Assembly (NCBI GenBank): GCA_963734725.1
Contig: CAVTIX010000012.1
Span: forward strand, 54,954 to 118,953
Direction of reading: 5' to 3'
Length of the DNA stretch: 64,000 bases
From: DASXKD01 sp963734725
GTDB taxonomy: Bacteria; Actinomycetota; Actinomycetes; Streptosporangiales; Streptosporangiaceae
Part shown: piece by piece, positions 37,380-46,991 of the stretch
Position numbering within the stretch: the first letter of the stretch is position 1
Layout of the letters: the number at the start of each line of letters is the position of its first letter
Notes under the pieces: generated by a model
What the model was told of the DNA's origin: nothing
The model's database searches: none
The model's input: the letters and a program-made list of their open reading frames with translations, nothing else
Program-made: the position numbers and the translations under genes

Positions 37380-37880
37380 TCAGGTCACCGCGACGATCTG
37401 GGCCTGGATCAGCCGGCCGTCGGCGATGTCGAGGCGCCCGAGGGTTCCGTGCGGCTGCCGCCGCCGGTCGGTGGGCGACCCCGGGTTGAAGATCCGCTGG
37501 CCGTACTCCGTGTGATCCATGGGGATATGCGAGTGACCGAACACCACCAGCGCAGCGCCGGGGAACCAGCGGCGCAGCCGGGCCGGGCGGCCGGCCGCGG
37601 GTCCCGAGTCGTGCACCATGGCCACCCGGAGGCCGTCAATGCTGGTTTCGATGCGCTCGGGCGCGCCCCAGGCGGCGACGTCCCGGCCGTCGTTATTGCC
37701 CCTGACCGCCAGGACCGGCGCGTACCCGGCCAGCTCGTCAAGGACCTGCGCGGTGCACACGTCGCCGGCGTGCAGGATCAGGCCCGCCTCGCGCAGGCAG
37801 GAAGCCACCGCGGGCGGGCAGGTCTTCCAGCGGCGGGGAGCATGCGTATCCGCGAGCACGACCACCCTCACGCTGCCCAT
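37380..37880 (-). CDS. YfcE/MJ0936-family metallophosphoesterase
   Basis: A 166-residue calcineurin-like phosphoesterase. Metal motifs in order are VVLADTHAPRRW (D-x-H), LILHAGDVCTAQVLDEL (GD), VRGNNDGRDVAA (GNND), MVHDSGP and VVFGHSHIPMD (GHSH). This is the complete set for a two-metal phosphodiesterase of the YfcE group. NPGSPTDRRRQP is the family's conserved end. The ATG at 37880 with GGGAG seven bases upstream was chosen over an ATG at 37895. The physiological substrate is unknown. It is convergent with the secreted repeat protein. Confidence 0.88.
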   Translation of the reverse strand: MGSVRVVVLADTHAPRRWKTCPPAVASCLREAGLILHAGDVCTAQVLDELAGYAPVLAVRGNNDGRDVAAWGAPERIETSIDGLRVAMVHDSGPAAGRPARLRRWFPGAALVVFGHSHIPMDHTEYGQRIFNPGSPTDRRRQPHGTLGRLDIADGRLIQAQIVAVT

Positions 37881-37929
37881 TCTCCCGCCAGCCACGCCGG
37901 TCGGCTCAACGTCCGCGTGGCCAGAGCCA

Positions 37930-38466
37930 CAGACCGGTCAGCAACGGGCCGGCATCGCGTGGTACATCGTGAACCCGGCCACGCCCAAGGTCATCCTCGC
38001 GGGCTACCTCGGCGCGAGCGGCCACGACTTCACGTACCCGGCGATCGGCGTCACCGCCAGCGGTCGCGGCGTGATGGCCTTCACCGACACGGGTGACACC
38101 ACGTACCCCAGCGCGGCGTACGCGCCGATCGACGCGCTCGCCGGCGTCGGCGCCTGGAGCGACGTTCCCGGTGGCGTCGGCGCTGCCGCAGACGATGGGT
38201 TCTCGGGCTACAAGCAGCAGAACTTCCCGAACCCCATCCGCTCGCGCTGGGGCGACTACGGCGCGGCGGCGGTCGATGGCAACTCGGTCTGGATCGCCAG
38301 CGAGTACATCGCCCACACCTGCGACTACACCGACTGGGGCGGCCCGTTTTTCGCGGGCGGCGCCGGCGACAACCTGCTCGGCACGTGCGCTGGCGCGGGC
38401 CACGGCCCGGGCACGCGGACCGCGCTCGCGAACTGGTCGACGCGGATCAGCAAGCTGACGCCCTAA
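37930..38466 (+). pseudogene. Orphan 3' end of a secreted surface protein
   Basis: About 178 codons of good coding sequence (GIAWYIVNPATPKVILAGYL, GHDFTYPAIGVTASGRGVMA, PIRSRWGDYGAA, WIASEYIAHTCDYTDWGG) ending in TRTALANWSTRISKLTP. I recognise this as the usual C-terminus of large actinomycete secreted proteins with repeat domains. There is no start codon with a ribosome site and no signal peptide. Upstream the frame is noise that runs antisense into the metallophosphoesterase gene. The 5' two-thirds or more has been deleted, but its terminator hairpin is intact just downstream. Confidence 0.65.
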
Positions 38467-38484
38467 CAACTGGAGGGACTGACA

Positions 38485-38520
38485 GCCAATGGGGCCGGCC
38501 GTAACGCCGGCCCCATTGGC
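38485..38520 (+). terminator. Strong hairpin terminator
   Basis: A perfect 15-base inverted repeat (GCCAATGGGGCCGGC) with a six-base loop, 18 bases after the stop of the orphan 3' fragment. There is no clear T-run after it. It is the best intrinsic-terminator candidate in the window. Confidence 0.75.
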
Positions 38521-39008
38521 ATGCGCCGGTCGCGCTCGCGCGTGCCACCGAGGCCACGATGACACGCTGGCCGACTGCGGTCGTTGCTCAGTGTGCGCCG
38601 CGGATGGCCGGTGCCATAGCTGCCGGTTCTGCCGCTCAGGTCCCTATGCGCGGCGGCAGATGCGTGTCAATATGAATTGGGTCACAGTGAGGCGGATCAT
38701 GAGAATCGCCTATGTTGTGGTGGCGGCCACCACGATGGCCGGGCGGGGCCAGTTTTTGTGGGGACCGAGCCGGGCGGGCGCCGCGCTGGCCAGCAAGGCG
38801 CGGCTCGTCCGGAGGTCATTAACCGGGGCGCGCGCAGATCGACCACCGTACCAACTCCGTCTTACCGGCATGTTCTGCGCGCTCTGGCCAGGGAGCTCGT
38901 CGCTTCGATTCGCCTCAATCAGGCCTGTCAGCACCGCGGGCCTGGCCTTTGCGCTGCGGTTCGCGCGGTGCCCAACACACCCATTGCTAGCTGGAGGGAG
39001 AGCACGCC
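38521..39008. other. Non-coding stretch before the BNR protein gene
   Basis: About 490 bases with no reading frame that looks like a protein of known type and mixed GC3 in all frames. It ends in TGGAGGGAGAG, the ribosome site of the next gene. It may contain debris of the gene lost upstream of the orphan fragment. No RNA gene or promoter motif was recognised. Confidence 0.5.
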
Positions 39009-40724
39009 ATGGGCAGGTTGCAGAAGAGACAGATGGTTAACTGGGCCAGAGGCCGGCGCCGCATCAGCGCGCCGGTTTCCATTGCGGCCGTCGCCGTCGC
39101 GGCGGTGACCACGGTCGCACTGACGGGCGCCTTCACGGGCGCATTGACTGCCGGATCCAGTGCGCCTGGGCCGGCGCTCACCAGGCAGCAGATCGCGCAG
39201 CACATCCTGAGCACTCAGGCGGCAGGCGTGATGACGGCACCGGCCCGGACTGCCCTGCGGATGCTGGCGACGGGCAGCAGGGAGCTGTCGCCTGGGCCGC
39301 TGCCCGCGGGCGGGCTGCCCGCGGCGGGGCCTGCGGGGCCCGCAAGCAACGTCGGGAATCTGGCAAAGCCCGCGTTCACCAACGTCCGGGTCAATGACCC
39401 AGCGCAAGACACTCACCAGACCGACCAGACCACCCAAAGCGAGACCGCGATCGCGGTATCCGGGTCGCATGTCGCGGTGGGCTACAACGACAGCCAGCAA
39501 ACCGGGCTGTTCTTCACCGCCGGCTCCAGCCTTACGGGCTACTCCTACTCCACGAACGGCGGCGCTAGCTTCACCGATGGCGGCGCGCTCCCCAACACCC
39601 CGGAGTTCAACAACCTCGGCGACCCGTGGCTGGCTAGCACCCGCTCCGGCGACATGTACTTCTCGAACCTGGCGGGCGACAACTTCAGCGGGAACCTAGA
39701 TGTCGCGGTCGCCAAGTCCACTAATGGCGGCAAGAGGTGGGGTACCCCGGTGCCGGTGTTCCGGCCGCCGGTCAGCATCTTCTACAGCGGCGACAAGCCG
39801 GCCATCGCCTCCGGCCCCGACCCAGCGGTCAAGTCACGCGATGACCTGTACGTGGCCTATGACGACTTCTCCGCGAATTTCAATGTCAGGCCAGTCAAGG
39901 TCTTCGACGGGCTGCCGGTCGCCCGCTCCACCGACGGGGGCAAGACCTGGAAGCTGACCTACGCCGCCAGGTTCTTGCAACCTAACAGAGGCTGCTCATT
40001 CAGCCAGGTCATCGGCGCCACACCGATCGTCAACCGTGCCACCGGCGCCCTGTACGTGGTCGCCGAAAAGCTCGCCGTCACCGACCCGCACTGCAAGGGC
40101 CTCCCGCTGCAACGATCCGAGTGGATCTTCCGCTCCACCGACGGCGGCAAGAACTTCGGAGCGGGCGTGAAGATCGCCAGCGTGACCGAGGCAGTCCCGA
40201 ACGGGCTGCTGTCCCTAGGGCCCGGCCGGTACATGCGCGACCTGGAGTTCCCGGCGATCGCGCTGCGCGGCAACGCCATCTACGTCGCCTGGAACGACGG
40301 CGTCTCGGGCCACAGCCACATCCGGCTCGCCACCTCCACCGACGGCGGGCACACCTGGGCGGTGCGGTTCGTCACCCACGGCTCCGGCGACGAAGTCCAG
40401 CCCGCGCTGTCCGCCGATGCCAGCGGCGTCCACCTGCTCTACTACCACCGCAACCCCAACAACACCCTGGATGTGCTGGCCGGCAACTCTAAGAACGGCA
40501 CCGGGTTCTCCCAAAAGCGGGTGACCACGCAATCGTTCCCGGGAACGCTGACCGTCCCGCAGTTCGACCCCATCATCGCCTTTGGCTACATGGGCGACTA
40601 CATCGCCAACGTCAGCGACGGATCCCACCAGTACTTCGCCTGGGGCGACAACCGTGACACGGTGACCAACTTCCTGTACCCGAACGGGCGCGCCGACCCC
40701 AACGTGTTCTTCGCCAAGCAATAA
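39009..40724 (+). CDS. Secreted sialidase-like (BNR/Asp-box) beta-propeller protein
   Basis: A 571-residue exported protein. A basic start and a hydrophobic segment (VSIAAVAVAAVTTVALTGAF) form a signal peptide, followed by a Pro/Gly/Ala-rich linker to residue ~115. The main domain has repeated Asp-box (BNR) motifs: STNGGASF, STNGGKRW, STDGGKTW, STDGGKNF and STDGGHTW. This is the sialidase/glycosidase-like six-bladed propeller pattern. Catalytic Arg-triad residues of true sialidases are not obvious, so it may bind rather than cleave glycans or other polymers. The start ATG has GGAGGGAG upstream. It is convergent with the broken M14/beta-helix gene and probably belongs to the same secreted set. 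Confidence 0.78.
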   Translation: MGRLQKRQMVNWARGRRRISAPVSIAAVAVAAVTTVALTGAFTGALTAGSSAPGPALTRQQIAQHILSTQAAGVMTAPARTALRMLATGSRELSPGPLPAGGLPAAGPAGPASNVGNLAKPAFTNVRVNDPAQDTHQTDQTTQSETAIAVSGSHVAVGYNDSQQTGLFFTAGSSLTGYSYSTNGGASFTDGGALPNTPEFNNLGDPWLASTRSGDMYFSNLAGDNFSGNLDVAVAKSTNGGKRWGTPVPVFRPPVSIFYSGDKPAIASGPDPAVKSRDDLYVAYDDFSANFNVRPVKVFDGLPVARSTDGGKTWKLTYAARFLQPNRGCSFSQVIGATPIVNRATGALYVVAEKLAVTDPHCKGLPLQRSEWIFRSTDGGKNFGAGVKIASVTEAVPNGLLSLGPGRYMRDLEFPAIALRGNAIYVAWNDGVSGHSHIRLATSTDGGHTWAVRFVTHGSGDEVQPALSADASGVHLLYYHRNPNNTLDVLAGNSKNGTGFSQKRVTTQSFPGTLTVPQFDPIIAFGYMGDYIANVSDGSHQYFAWGDNRDTVTNFLYPNGRADPNVFFAKQ

Positions 40725-40877
40725 CCGACCGCGACCGGCCGGCGGGCCGCCGGTATGCCAGCGGGCCGCCGAGCCGGTCACCACACCCGCCCAGGCTCCC
40801 AGCCGGGCCTCATTCTCCTCCTTCGATGGCCGGGCGGGGCCGCTGGAGCGTCGGTTAATCGGGCCGCGGAGGAAGCC

Positions 40878-43800
40878 TCATGGCCCCGGGCGATCACGGT
40901 TGGCGGGGGCGCTCCGCGCGCCACCGCTGGGCTTCACCGGCCGGCTGGCGACAGCCGGCAGCGCCGAGGCAGGGACTGGCCGTGCTGTGGCGCGGGAATG
41001 CGCGGTAACTCCCCGGGCTTCGCTGGCTGGCTGTCCGGCCGGGACGGCGGCGCCGGCCGGGTACAGCAGGCTGTTGAGGACCAGCCGCTCCTCCTCGGTC
41101 GTCCAGGCCCGGTACCAGGGGTCGAAGCCGAGCATGATCGCGTGCCCCGCGCCGAACGGCTGGTCCACGACGGCCGGCCGGCCGGGCAGGCTGCTGTTGG
41201 CGTTGACTTCGTAGCCGTAGCAGTTGCCGAACCCTGCCGGTCCTCCGCAGTCGCCGGCCGGGGCGAACGTGGCCACGGCGGTGGCCTGGGGGATGGCGCC
41301 GCCGTTGCCCGCGAGGGTGGCCGGGTCGAAGTTCGGATCGTTGCTGGACTCCCGGTAGATCCAGCCGCCGGCGTCGAACCCCCAGCCCACCGGGTCTGCG
41401 GTGTTCCACGTGGCGTCGAACGTCGACCCCGGCGTGCTGATGCCGCTGACTGTGTTGGTGTTCAGCGTGGTCAGGCCCGCGTTACGGGCGCTGGTCGCTC
41501 CGCCGGCGCCGGTGCCCAGGAGTGTGCCGCCCGCGTTGACGAACGCCTGAACGGCCTGCGCGGGCGTGCCCGCCGTGCCGGTTGGCGCGGTCGCCGAGAT
41601 GGTGGAGCCCGGATCGATCAGGGCCGTGTACCCACCGCTTTGCAGCGCGCCGTTGGCCAGATCAGTCGAGGTGAGCTGGTTGATCTGGGAAACCGGGATC
41701 TGCTCCTTCTGGGTCAGGTCGAACAGGGCCTCGCAGTAGGTGGAGGTGGTGCAGTAGCCGTCCCCGCTGCCGTGGAAGGCGGGGTTGGTCGGCACGGTGG
41801 TCCCGCCGGTGTAGATCGCGATCTTCGGCAGGGTCACCGCGTAATGGCTGACCGGGTAGCCGGCCAGGCCGGATACCGGCGTCTGCCAGGCTGCGGCGTC
41901 AGCGGCAAGCGTGCCCAGCGGGATCGACGACCCGGACACCAGCGCCGCACCGCTGTCGAAGTGCACGCCGCTGGCGTCGAAGCCAGCCGCCGCCCGGGCC
42001 ACGTCGGCGCCCTGGCCGAGGAGCTGGTTGAGCATGGCCAGGCCGTCCGCGGAGTCGGTGTTGAACGCGTACACCGGCTGAGCCGTGCCCGGGGCGCTGC
42101 CCAGTGCCGGGTTACCGATCAGGCTCGTCTTGGCTGACACCGGCAGCTGCTGGGTGAGGAAACCGTCCCCCGCGAAGCCGCGCAGCAGCGAGTACGACCA
42201 GGTCACCTCGTCGTAGAAGTAGTTGAACGGCAGGTAGGGGTTCTCGTCGAGCACCGCCTGGATCCAGTGCTTGGTGCCCTGGGCCATCGGGATGTAGAGC
42301 GTCCCGGCCGGAAGGGTCAGGGTCTGCGTGCGGACCGGGTCCTGGCCCTGGGGAGCGTTGATATTGAAGTTCCCGAAGGCGTGCGCACCGGTCACCGTGA
42401 CTGCCCGGTCGAGCCGGTAGACCTGGACACCGACGTACTGGAGATCCTTGATCGTCTGGGCCACGTCACCGGAATGATCACCGGGCAGGTAGTAGTACCC
42501 GCAGACCGTCGTGTTGGGTTCCTGGTCGATGGTGCTCTGCCCGATCTCGTACAGGTCGACGGCCGGCGGGCTGACCTGTGTGTTGTTCTGGACGACACAG
42601 TCCTGCCCCTGCGACACCGCCTCTGGCCACTGCTTGACCCAGTCCGTCAGCATGCTCGCCTTGTTGTCGGCGACCACGTTCACGGTGGTGTCGATGGCGA
42701 GGTAGTGGTCGTAGACCTGCTTGCCGTAGTTCTCGTTGTTGCCCTTCTCGTAGGTCATTCCCGGCGCCGCCCATGCAGCAGCGACGGGACCGTGTCGCCG
42801 TACTCGGGCACGAACAGGTCGTAGGTGTTGTAGTTGCGGTACTGCCCGGTCTGGTCGTTGAACGCGTTCTGGATCGCCGGCCCGATCACGTTCTGGATCG
42901 CGCCCAGCGCGGAAGTGCGAGATTTCGTTCAGCGCGGCGTCCTGGTCGGGCGGGAAGAAGTAGCCCGACGACTGCTGGTGCGCGTCGATGAAGAACAGGC
43001 CGGGGTACTTGGTGATCGCGGCGACGAGGGCCCGGTTCTCCGGCATCTGGATGGTGCCGCGGTCCCGGTTGGGGTCGAAGTCCCACGCGGTCGTGCGGTT
43101 GTTGTGGTCGCGGTCGTCGGGCGCGGTGACCGGCTGGATGAAGACGTCCAGGTTCTTCAGCCGCGGCCGCGTTGCCGCAGTCGGTGCGGGCCGCCAGCTC
43201 GTACAGCTCCTTGACGGACGCCTCGCCGCCGGCGGGCTCGTTGCCGTGCGGCGCGCCGGTGATCCAGCGCGAACGCCGGCCGGGAGCGGACCTGAGCGAG
43301 AGCTTGGCCGGTCGCGACGTCGGTCCCGTCGATGACGCCGCGCCAGAATGCCTGGTCGTTGCGCCCGGAGTCGAGGTTGGCGATGTTGCCGGGTGTGCCG
43401 ATCACGACGTAGTCGAACGGCGTGCCGAGCACGCTGGTGCCCTCCTGCACGATCTTCGCGGCGACCCGCTGGCCCGTGGTGGACGGGTTGCTGTTGATCG
43501 CGTTGACGACCGCCTGCATGTAGGCCATGAGCTGGCCGGTCTTCTTGGCCGACGGGGTGGCGCCGGACAGGCCGTCACCGGTGGCGCCGCTGCCCAGGGT
43601 CGAGCCGAAGAACGAGTCGTAGGTCGGGATGTTCGGGTCGAGCTGGACGCCGTTCGTGCAACCGGTCGGCTGGGTCGCCGGGCCGGGGCGCGTCCGGGAT
43701 CGGCAGCTCACCGCTCACCGAGTCTGCCTGGTCGCTGTCGCGGTAGGGGCAGAACGTCACCGCCGTCGGAGTCCTGGACGCCCGACGGGCAGGCTGGGTC

Positions 43801-45114
43801 CGCGACCGGGGCGCCGTTGACCGGGTTCTCCGGGACCGGCGGGTTGTAGGTGGTGGCCGAGGGCTGACGATGTCCGGCCACACCGCGGGGCCGGGCGTCG
43901 GCAGCGAGACCGACCCGGTGCGCAGTCCCCACCAGTCGTTCGTGGCGGTGACCGGGGTGGCGGTGTTCGGTGTCGTCCCATCGCTCGCCGTGTTGAGCAC
44001 GCCGAAGCCGTTGTCGGTGATGTTGCTGTCGGTGATGCGTCGAAGACCCGGCCCCGACGAGCCGCACCCCGGCGCCGAGCCGGAGGTTCTGGTTGTTGTC
44101 GGCGTGATCGCCGAGCGGGTACGGGTCGTTGTTCGGTGTCGGCGCGAAAACGCTCTGCACGGGCGCACCGGTGCCGTTGACGAGGTTCGACGACACCGTG
44201 TCGCCGGTCATCGCCACCGCGGCGCCGTCGGTCACCCGCACGCCGTCCTGGCCGAACAGCGGCCCGGTCGTCAGCGGCAACGGCGGCGGGATGGGGTTGC
44301 TGCCGCCGGTGGCCTCGCAGTCGCCGTCGATGACGGTGGGCCCGCCGGCCGTGGGGTCGTTGTAGTTCTGGCACAGGTTGCGCCCGACGATCTGGTCGTT
44401 GGTCAGCACGGCCTGGTTACCCGCCCCGGTGACCAGCACCCCCAGCGCGTTGTAATGGTCGACCCGGGTGTGATCGAGGGTGAGGACCTGCTCCGAAGGC
44501 GGCTGTGCGGTTGACACCTGGGCGACGCCGTACCCGAACTGGTTGCTGCGGAATCCGCCGGGAACCTGGTACCCGTTCGCGCTTTCGTCGGTGTCGAGCC
44601 CGGTGACGTGCGAGTGGTCGATCGATCCCTGGGCGTCGACGAACACCACTCCGGCGGTGGCGTACACGCCCGCCGCGTCAACCGTGACGCCGGAGATGTG
44701 CACGGTGACCGGCGCGCCGCTCGTGCCGGTGACCGCGATGATGTCCCCTTTGCCGTCGCGGATGTCGGGATTGTCCTCCGCGATCTGCCCGCCGTTGTTA
44801 CGCGGCTTGATGGTGACCTGGTCGGCGCCCGCCCCCGCCAGCGTCAGGCTCTTGGTGATGGTCACCGCGTTGCTGCCGGGCTGTCCGCTTCCCTCGACGT
44901 AGGTGCCCGGGCATATGTTCACCGTGTCACCCGGGTGGGCCGCGTCGACCGCCGACTGAATAGTGGGGTAAGACACCCCGTCGATGCAGTTGCCGACCGT
45001 CAACGTCCGCGGCGGCGGGCCAGCCGCGTGAGCGGTCGCGCCTGACGTGAAACCGATACCGGCGACGGCCACTACCGCCGCGAACGACGCGAGGAGCTTG
45101 CGACGACCGTTCAT
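40878..45114 (-). pseudogene. Large secreted beta-helix plus M14 zinc carboxypeptidase gene, multiply frameshifted
   Basis: It starts at an ATG (45114) with a signal peptide (KLLASFAAVVAVAGIGF then ATAHAA). A right-handed parallel beta-helix follows (YPTIQSAVDAAHPGDTVNIC and AVLTNDQIVGRNLCQ regions). A carboxypeptidase domain comes next: YDYVVIGTPGNIANL-like start, zinc ligands in WITGAPHGNEPAGGEASV (HxxE) and LFFIDAHQQSSGYFF (His). A long C-terminal region ends at 40878. From about 44050 to 42770 the correct frame changes at least six times (near 44045, 43870, 43790, 43700, 43265, 43165, 42905 and 42775). The remaining 3.4 kb is clean. As written no full product can be made. M14 enzymes cleave C-terminal residues; the beta-helix half may bind polysaccharide. 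Confidence 0.72.
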
Positions 45115-45357
45115 GTCCGCGCACCCTTCGACGGTCCCCTGCTCCGGCTCCTGCTGATCTCGCTCCATCTGTCCATCGCGCCAGGCCTCCGCGGCAACGC
45201 CATGGCAGGAACCGCCAGCACACCGGAACCGGGGCCGACTCGGGCCTGCCTCAAACCGGCACAGTCACCCCGAGCCTAAAAATCCCTCTCCCGGCCCGTC
45301 ATTGGGCATATGTCTAAAGACCAGGCCGCCGTTCCTGCACAGTTCAAGCACCTGGGG

Positions 45358-45475
45358 TTACCCGGGGAACTGGCCCAGGGCGAACCGGAAGCCCAGATCG
45401 TCGGTGCGCTCGGCCATGACGCTGTAGGGCTCACGGTGCGGCCCGGTGGACGTGCCGCCCGCAGTTGCCCCGCAG
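45358..45475 (-). pseudogene. Possible 3' remnant of a FGE/sulfatase-modifying-type gene
   Basis: About 38 leftward codons ending in a TAA at 45358-45360 read GPHREPYSVMAERTDDLGFR followed by FALGQFPG. The D-x-GFR near the end resembles the C-terminus of formylglycine-generating-enzyme-like domains. No start or upstream domain is present. It lies in a 450-base stretch between two real genes in which I otherwise see only leader sequence. Confidence 0.3.
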
Positions 45476-45566
45476 CCAGGCTTGGCCGGCGCGGGCCGCC
45501 GGGCCCCGCCGTTCGTTAGGCATGTCGAAGATGCCCAGGCAGAAGCCCTCCGGTTACTGTGGCGGC

Positions 45567-46907
45567 ATGCCTGACGGGAAGCAGAGCCTGGATGTCGGGG
45601 GCGCCACCGTGGTGATCTCGAACCCGGGCAAGGTGTATTTCCCGCATACCGGGCACACCAAGCTCGACCTGGTCCGGTACTACCTGGCTGTGGCCGACGG
45701 CGCGCTGCGCGGCGCCGGCGGGCGGCCGAATGTGCTCAAGCGGTTCGTGAACGGCGCCGGGGGCGAGCCGTTCTTCCAGAAGCGCGCCCCGGACAAGCGC
45801 CCCGAGTGGATCGACACGGTCCTGCTCAGCTTCCCGTCCGGGCGCACCGCCGAGGAGGTCGTCCCCCGCGACGCGGCGGCGCTGGCCTGGATGGCGAACC
45901 TGGGGTGCATCGACCTGAACCCGCACCCGGTCCGGGCCGAGGACCTGGACCATCCCGATGAGCTGCGGGTCGACCTGGACCCGGTGCCCGGCGTGGGGTG
46001 GCCGCAGATCCGCGAGGTGGCCCTGGTCGCCCGGGATGTGCTCACGGATTTCGGACTCACCGGGTGGCCGAAGACGTCCGGGTCGCGCGGCTTCCACATC
46101 TACGCGCGGATCGAGCCGCGCTGGGGCTTCACCGACGTCCGCCGCGCCGCCGTCGCGCTGGCCAGGGAGATCGAGCGCCGCGCCCCCGACCTGGCCACCG
46201 CGCAGTGGTGGAAAGAAGAGCGCCACGGCGTGTTCGTGGACTACAACCAGAACGCCAAGGACCGCACAGTGGCCTCCGCCTACTCGGTCCGGCCCACCCA
46301 AGACGCCCGGGTGTCCACGCCGCTGACCTGGCCGGAGGTGCCCGACTGCGATCCCGCGGCGTTCACCATCGACACCGTGCCCGGCCGGTTCGCCGACCTC
46401 GGTGATCCGTGGGCGGGCATGGACGAGACGGCCGCCTCGCTGGCGCCGCTGCTCGCCCTCGCCGCCGAGCACGAAGCCGCGGGGCTCGGGGACGCCCCGT
46501 GGCCGCCGCACTACGACAAGCAGGCCGGCGAGCCGCCGCGGGTCCAGCCGTCCAAGCGCCGGATGGGCGGGGCATCCGGCGCCGTGGCCGCGCCCGCACC
46601 GGGCAAGTCGAGCGGCCCGACCGGCCGGCGCCGGTCTACCATGCCGCTGATCGAGGTGGCCCGCGCCGCCACCAAGGACGAGGCGATGGCGGGACTGGAG
46701 CTCTGGAAGCAGCGGCACCCGAAGGTCTGGGAGCACCTGGAACCGGCTGACGTGCTGGTGGACTCGATGCGCGGGCGCAGCTACAGCTGGACCCGGATCC
46801 GGCTGAACCTGCGGCACGTGCCCGAGGGCGAGCGGCCACCGCAGGAGGCGCTGGAGGTGGACTACGACCCGTGGACACAGGGCGAGGGGCCGCGGCGCAG
46901 CGGCTGA
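45567..46907 (+). CDS. Stand-alone LigD-type primase-polymerase (PolDom/AEP superfamily)
   Basis: A 446-residue archaeo-eukaryotic-primase-like polymerase of the LigD PolDom group, without ligase or nuclease domains. Landmarks are ISNPGKVYFP at the start (LigD-Pol signature), FVNGAGGEPFFQKRAP, the metal-binding DLDP in LRVDLDPVPG, KTSGSRGFHIYARIEPRW (nucleotide site with the conserved Ser and His) and FVDYNQNAKDRTVASAYSVR (third acidic and Asn motif). The C-terminal 110 residues are an actinobacterial extension with IEVARAATKDEAMAGLELW. Such proteins work in Ku-dependent end joining or gap-filling repair. No ku or lig gene is adjacent. The ATG at 45567 was chosen; upstream codons are non-homologous. 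Confidence 0.88.
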   Translation: MPDGKQSLDVGGATVVISNPGKVYFPHTGHTKLDLVRYYLAVADGALRGAGGRPNVLKRFVNGAGGEPFFQKRAPDKRPEWIDTVLLSFPSGRTAEEVVPRDAAALAWMANLGCIDLNPHPVRAEDLDHPDELRVDLDPVPGVGWPQIREVALVARDVLTDFGLTGWPKTSGSRGFHIYARIEPRWGFTDVRRAAVALAREIERRAPDLATAQWWKEERHGVFVDYNQNAKDRTVASAYSVRPTQDARVSTPLTWPEVPDCDPAAFTIDTVPGRFADLGDPWAGMDETAASLAPLLALAAEHEAAGLGDAPWPPHYDKQAGEPPRVQPSKRRMGGASGAVAAPAPGKSSGPTGRRRSTMPLIEVARAATKDEAMAGLELWKQRHPKVWEHLEPADVLVDSMRGRSYSWTRIRLNLRHVPEGERPPQEALEVDYDPWTQGEGPRRSG

Positions 46908-46991
46908 CCACGCGGACCGGCGGTCCTCGGCACGCGCCGCGGCACGCGATAGCCTCGCTCACGTCATCGTCGCGACACGGAGGAGGCGCCG

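Noticed and set aside
38677..39108. A short rightward frame before the BNR gene containing SYRHVLRALARELVASIRLN
   Set aside because: It has no ribosome site, GC3 is mixed, and it runs into the next gene's signal peptide in another frame.
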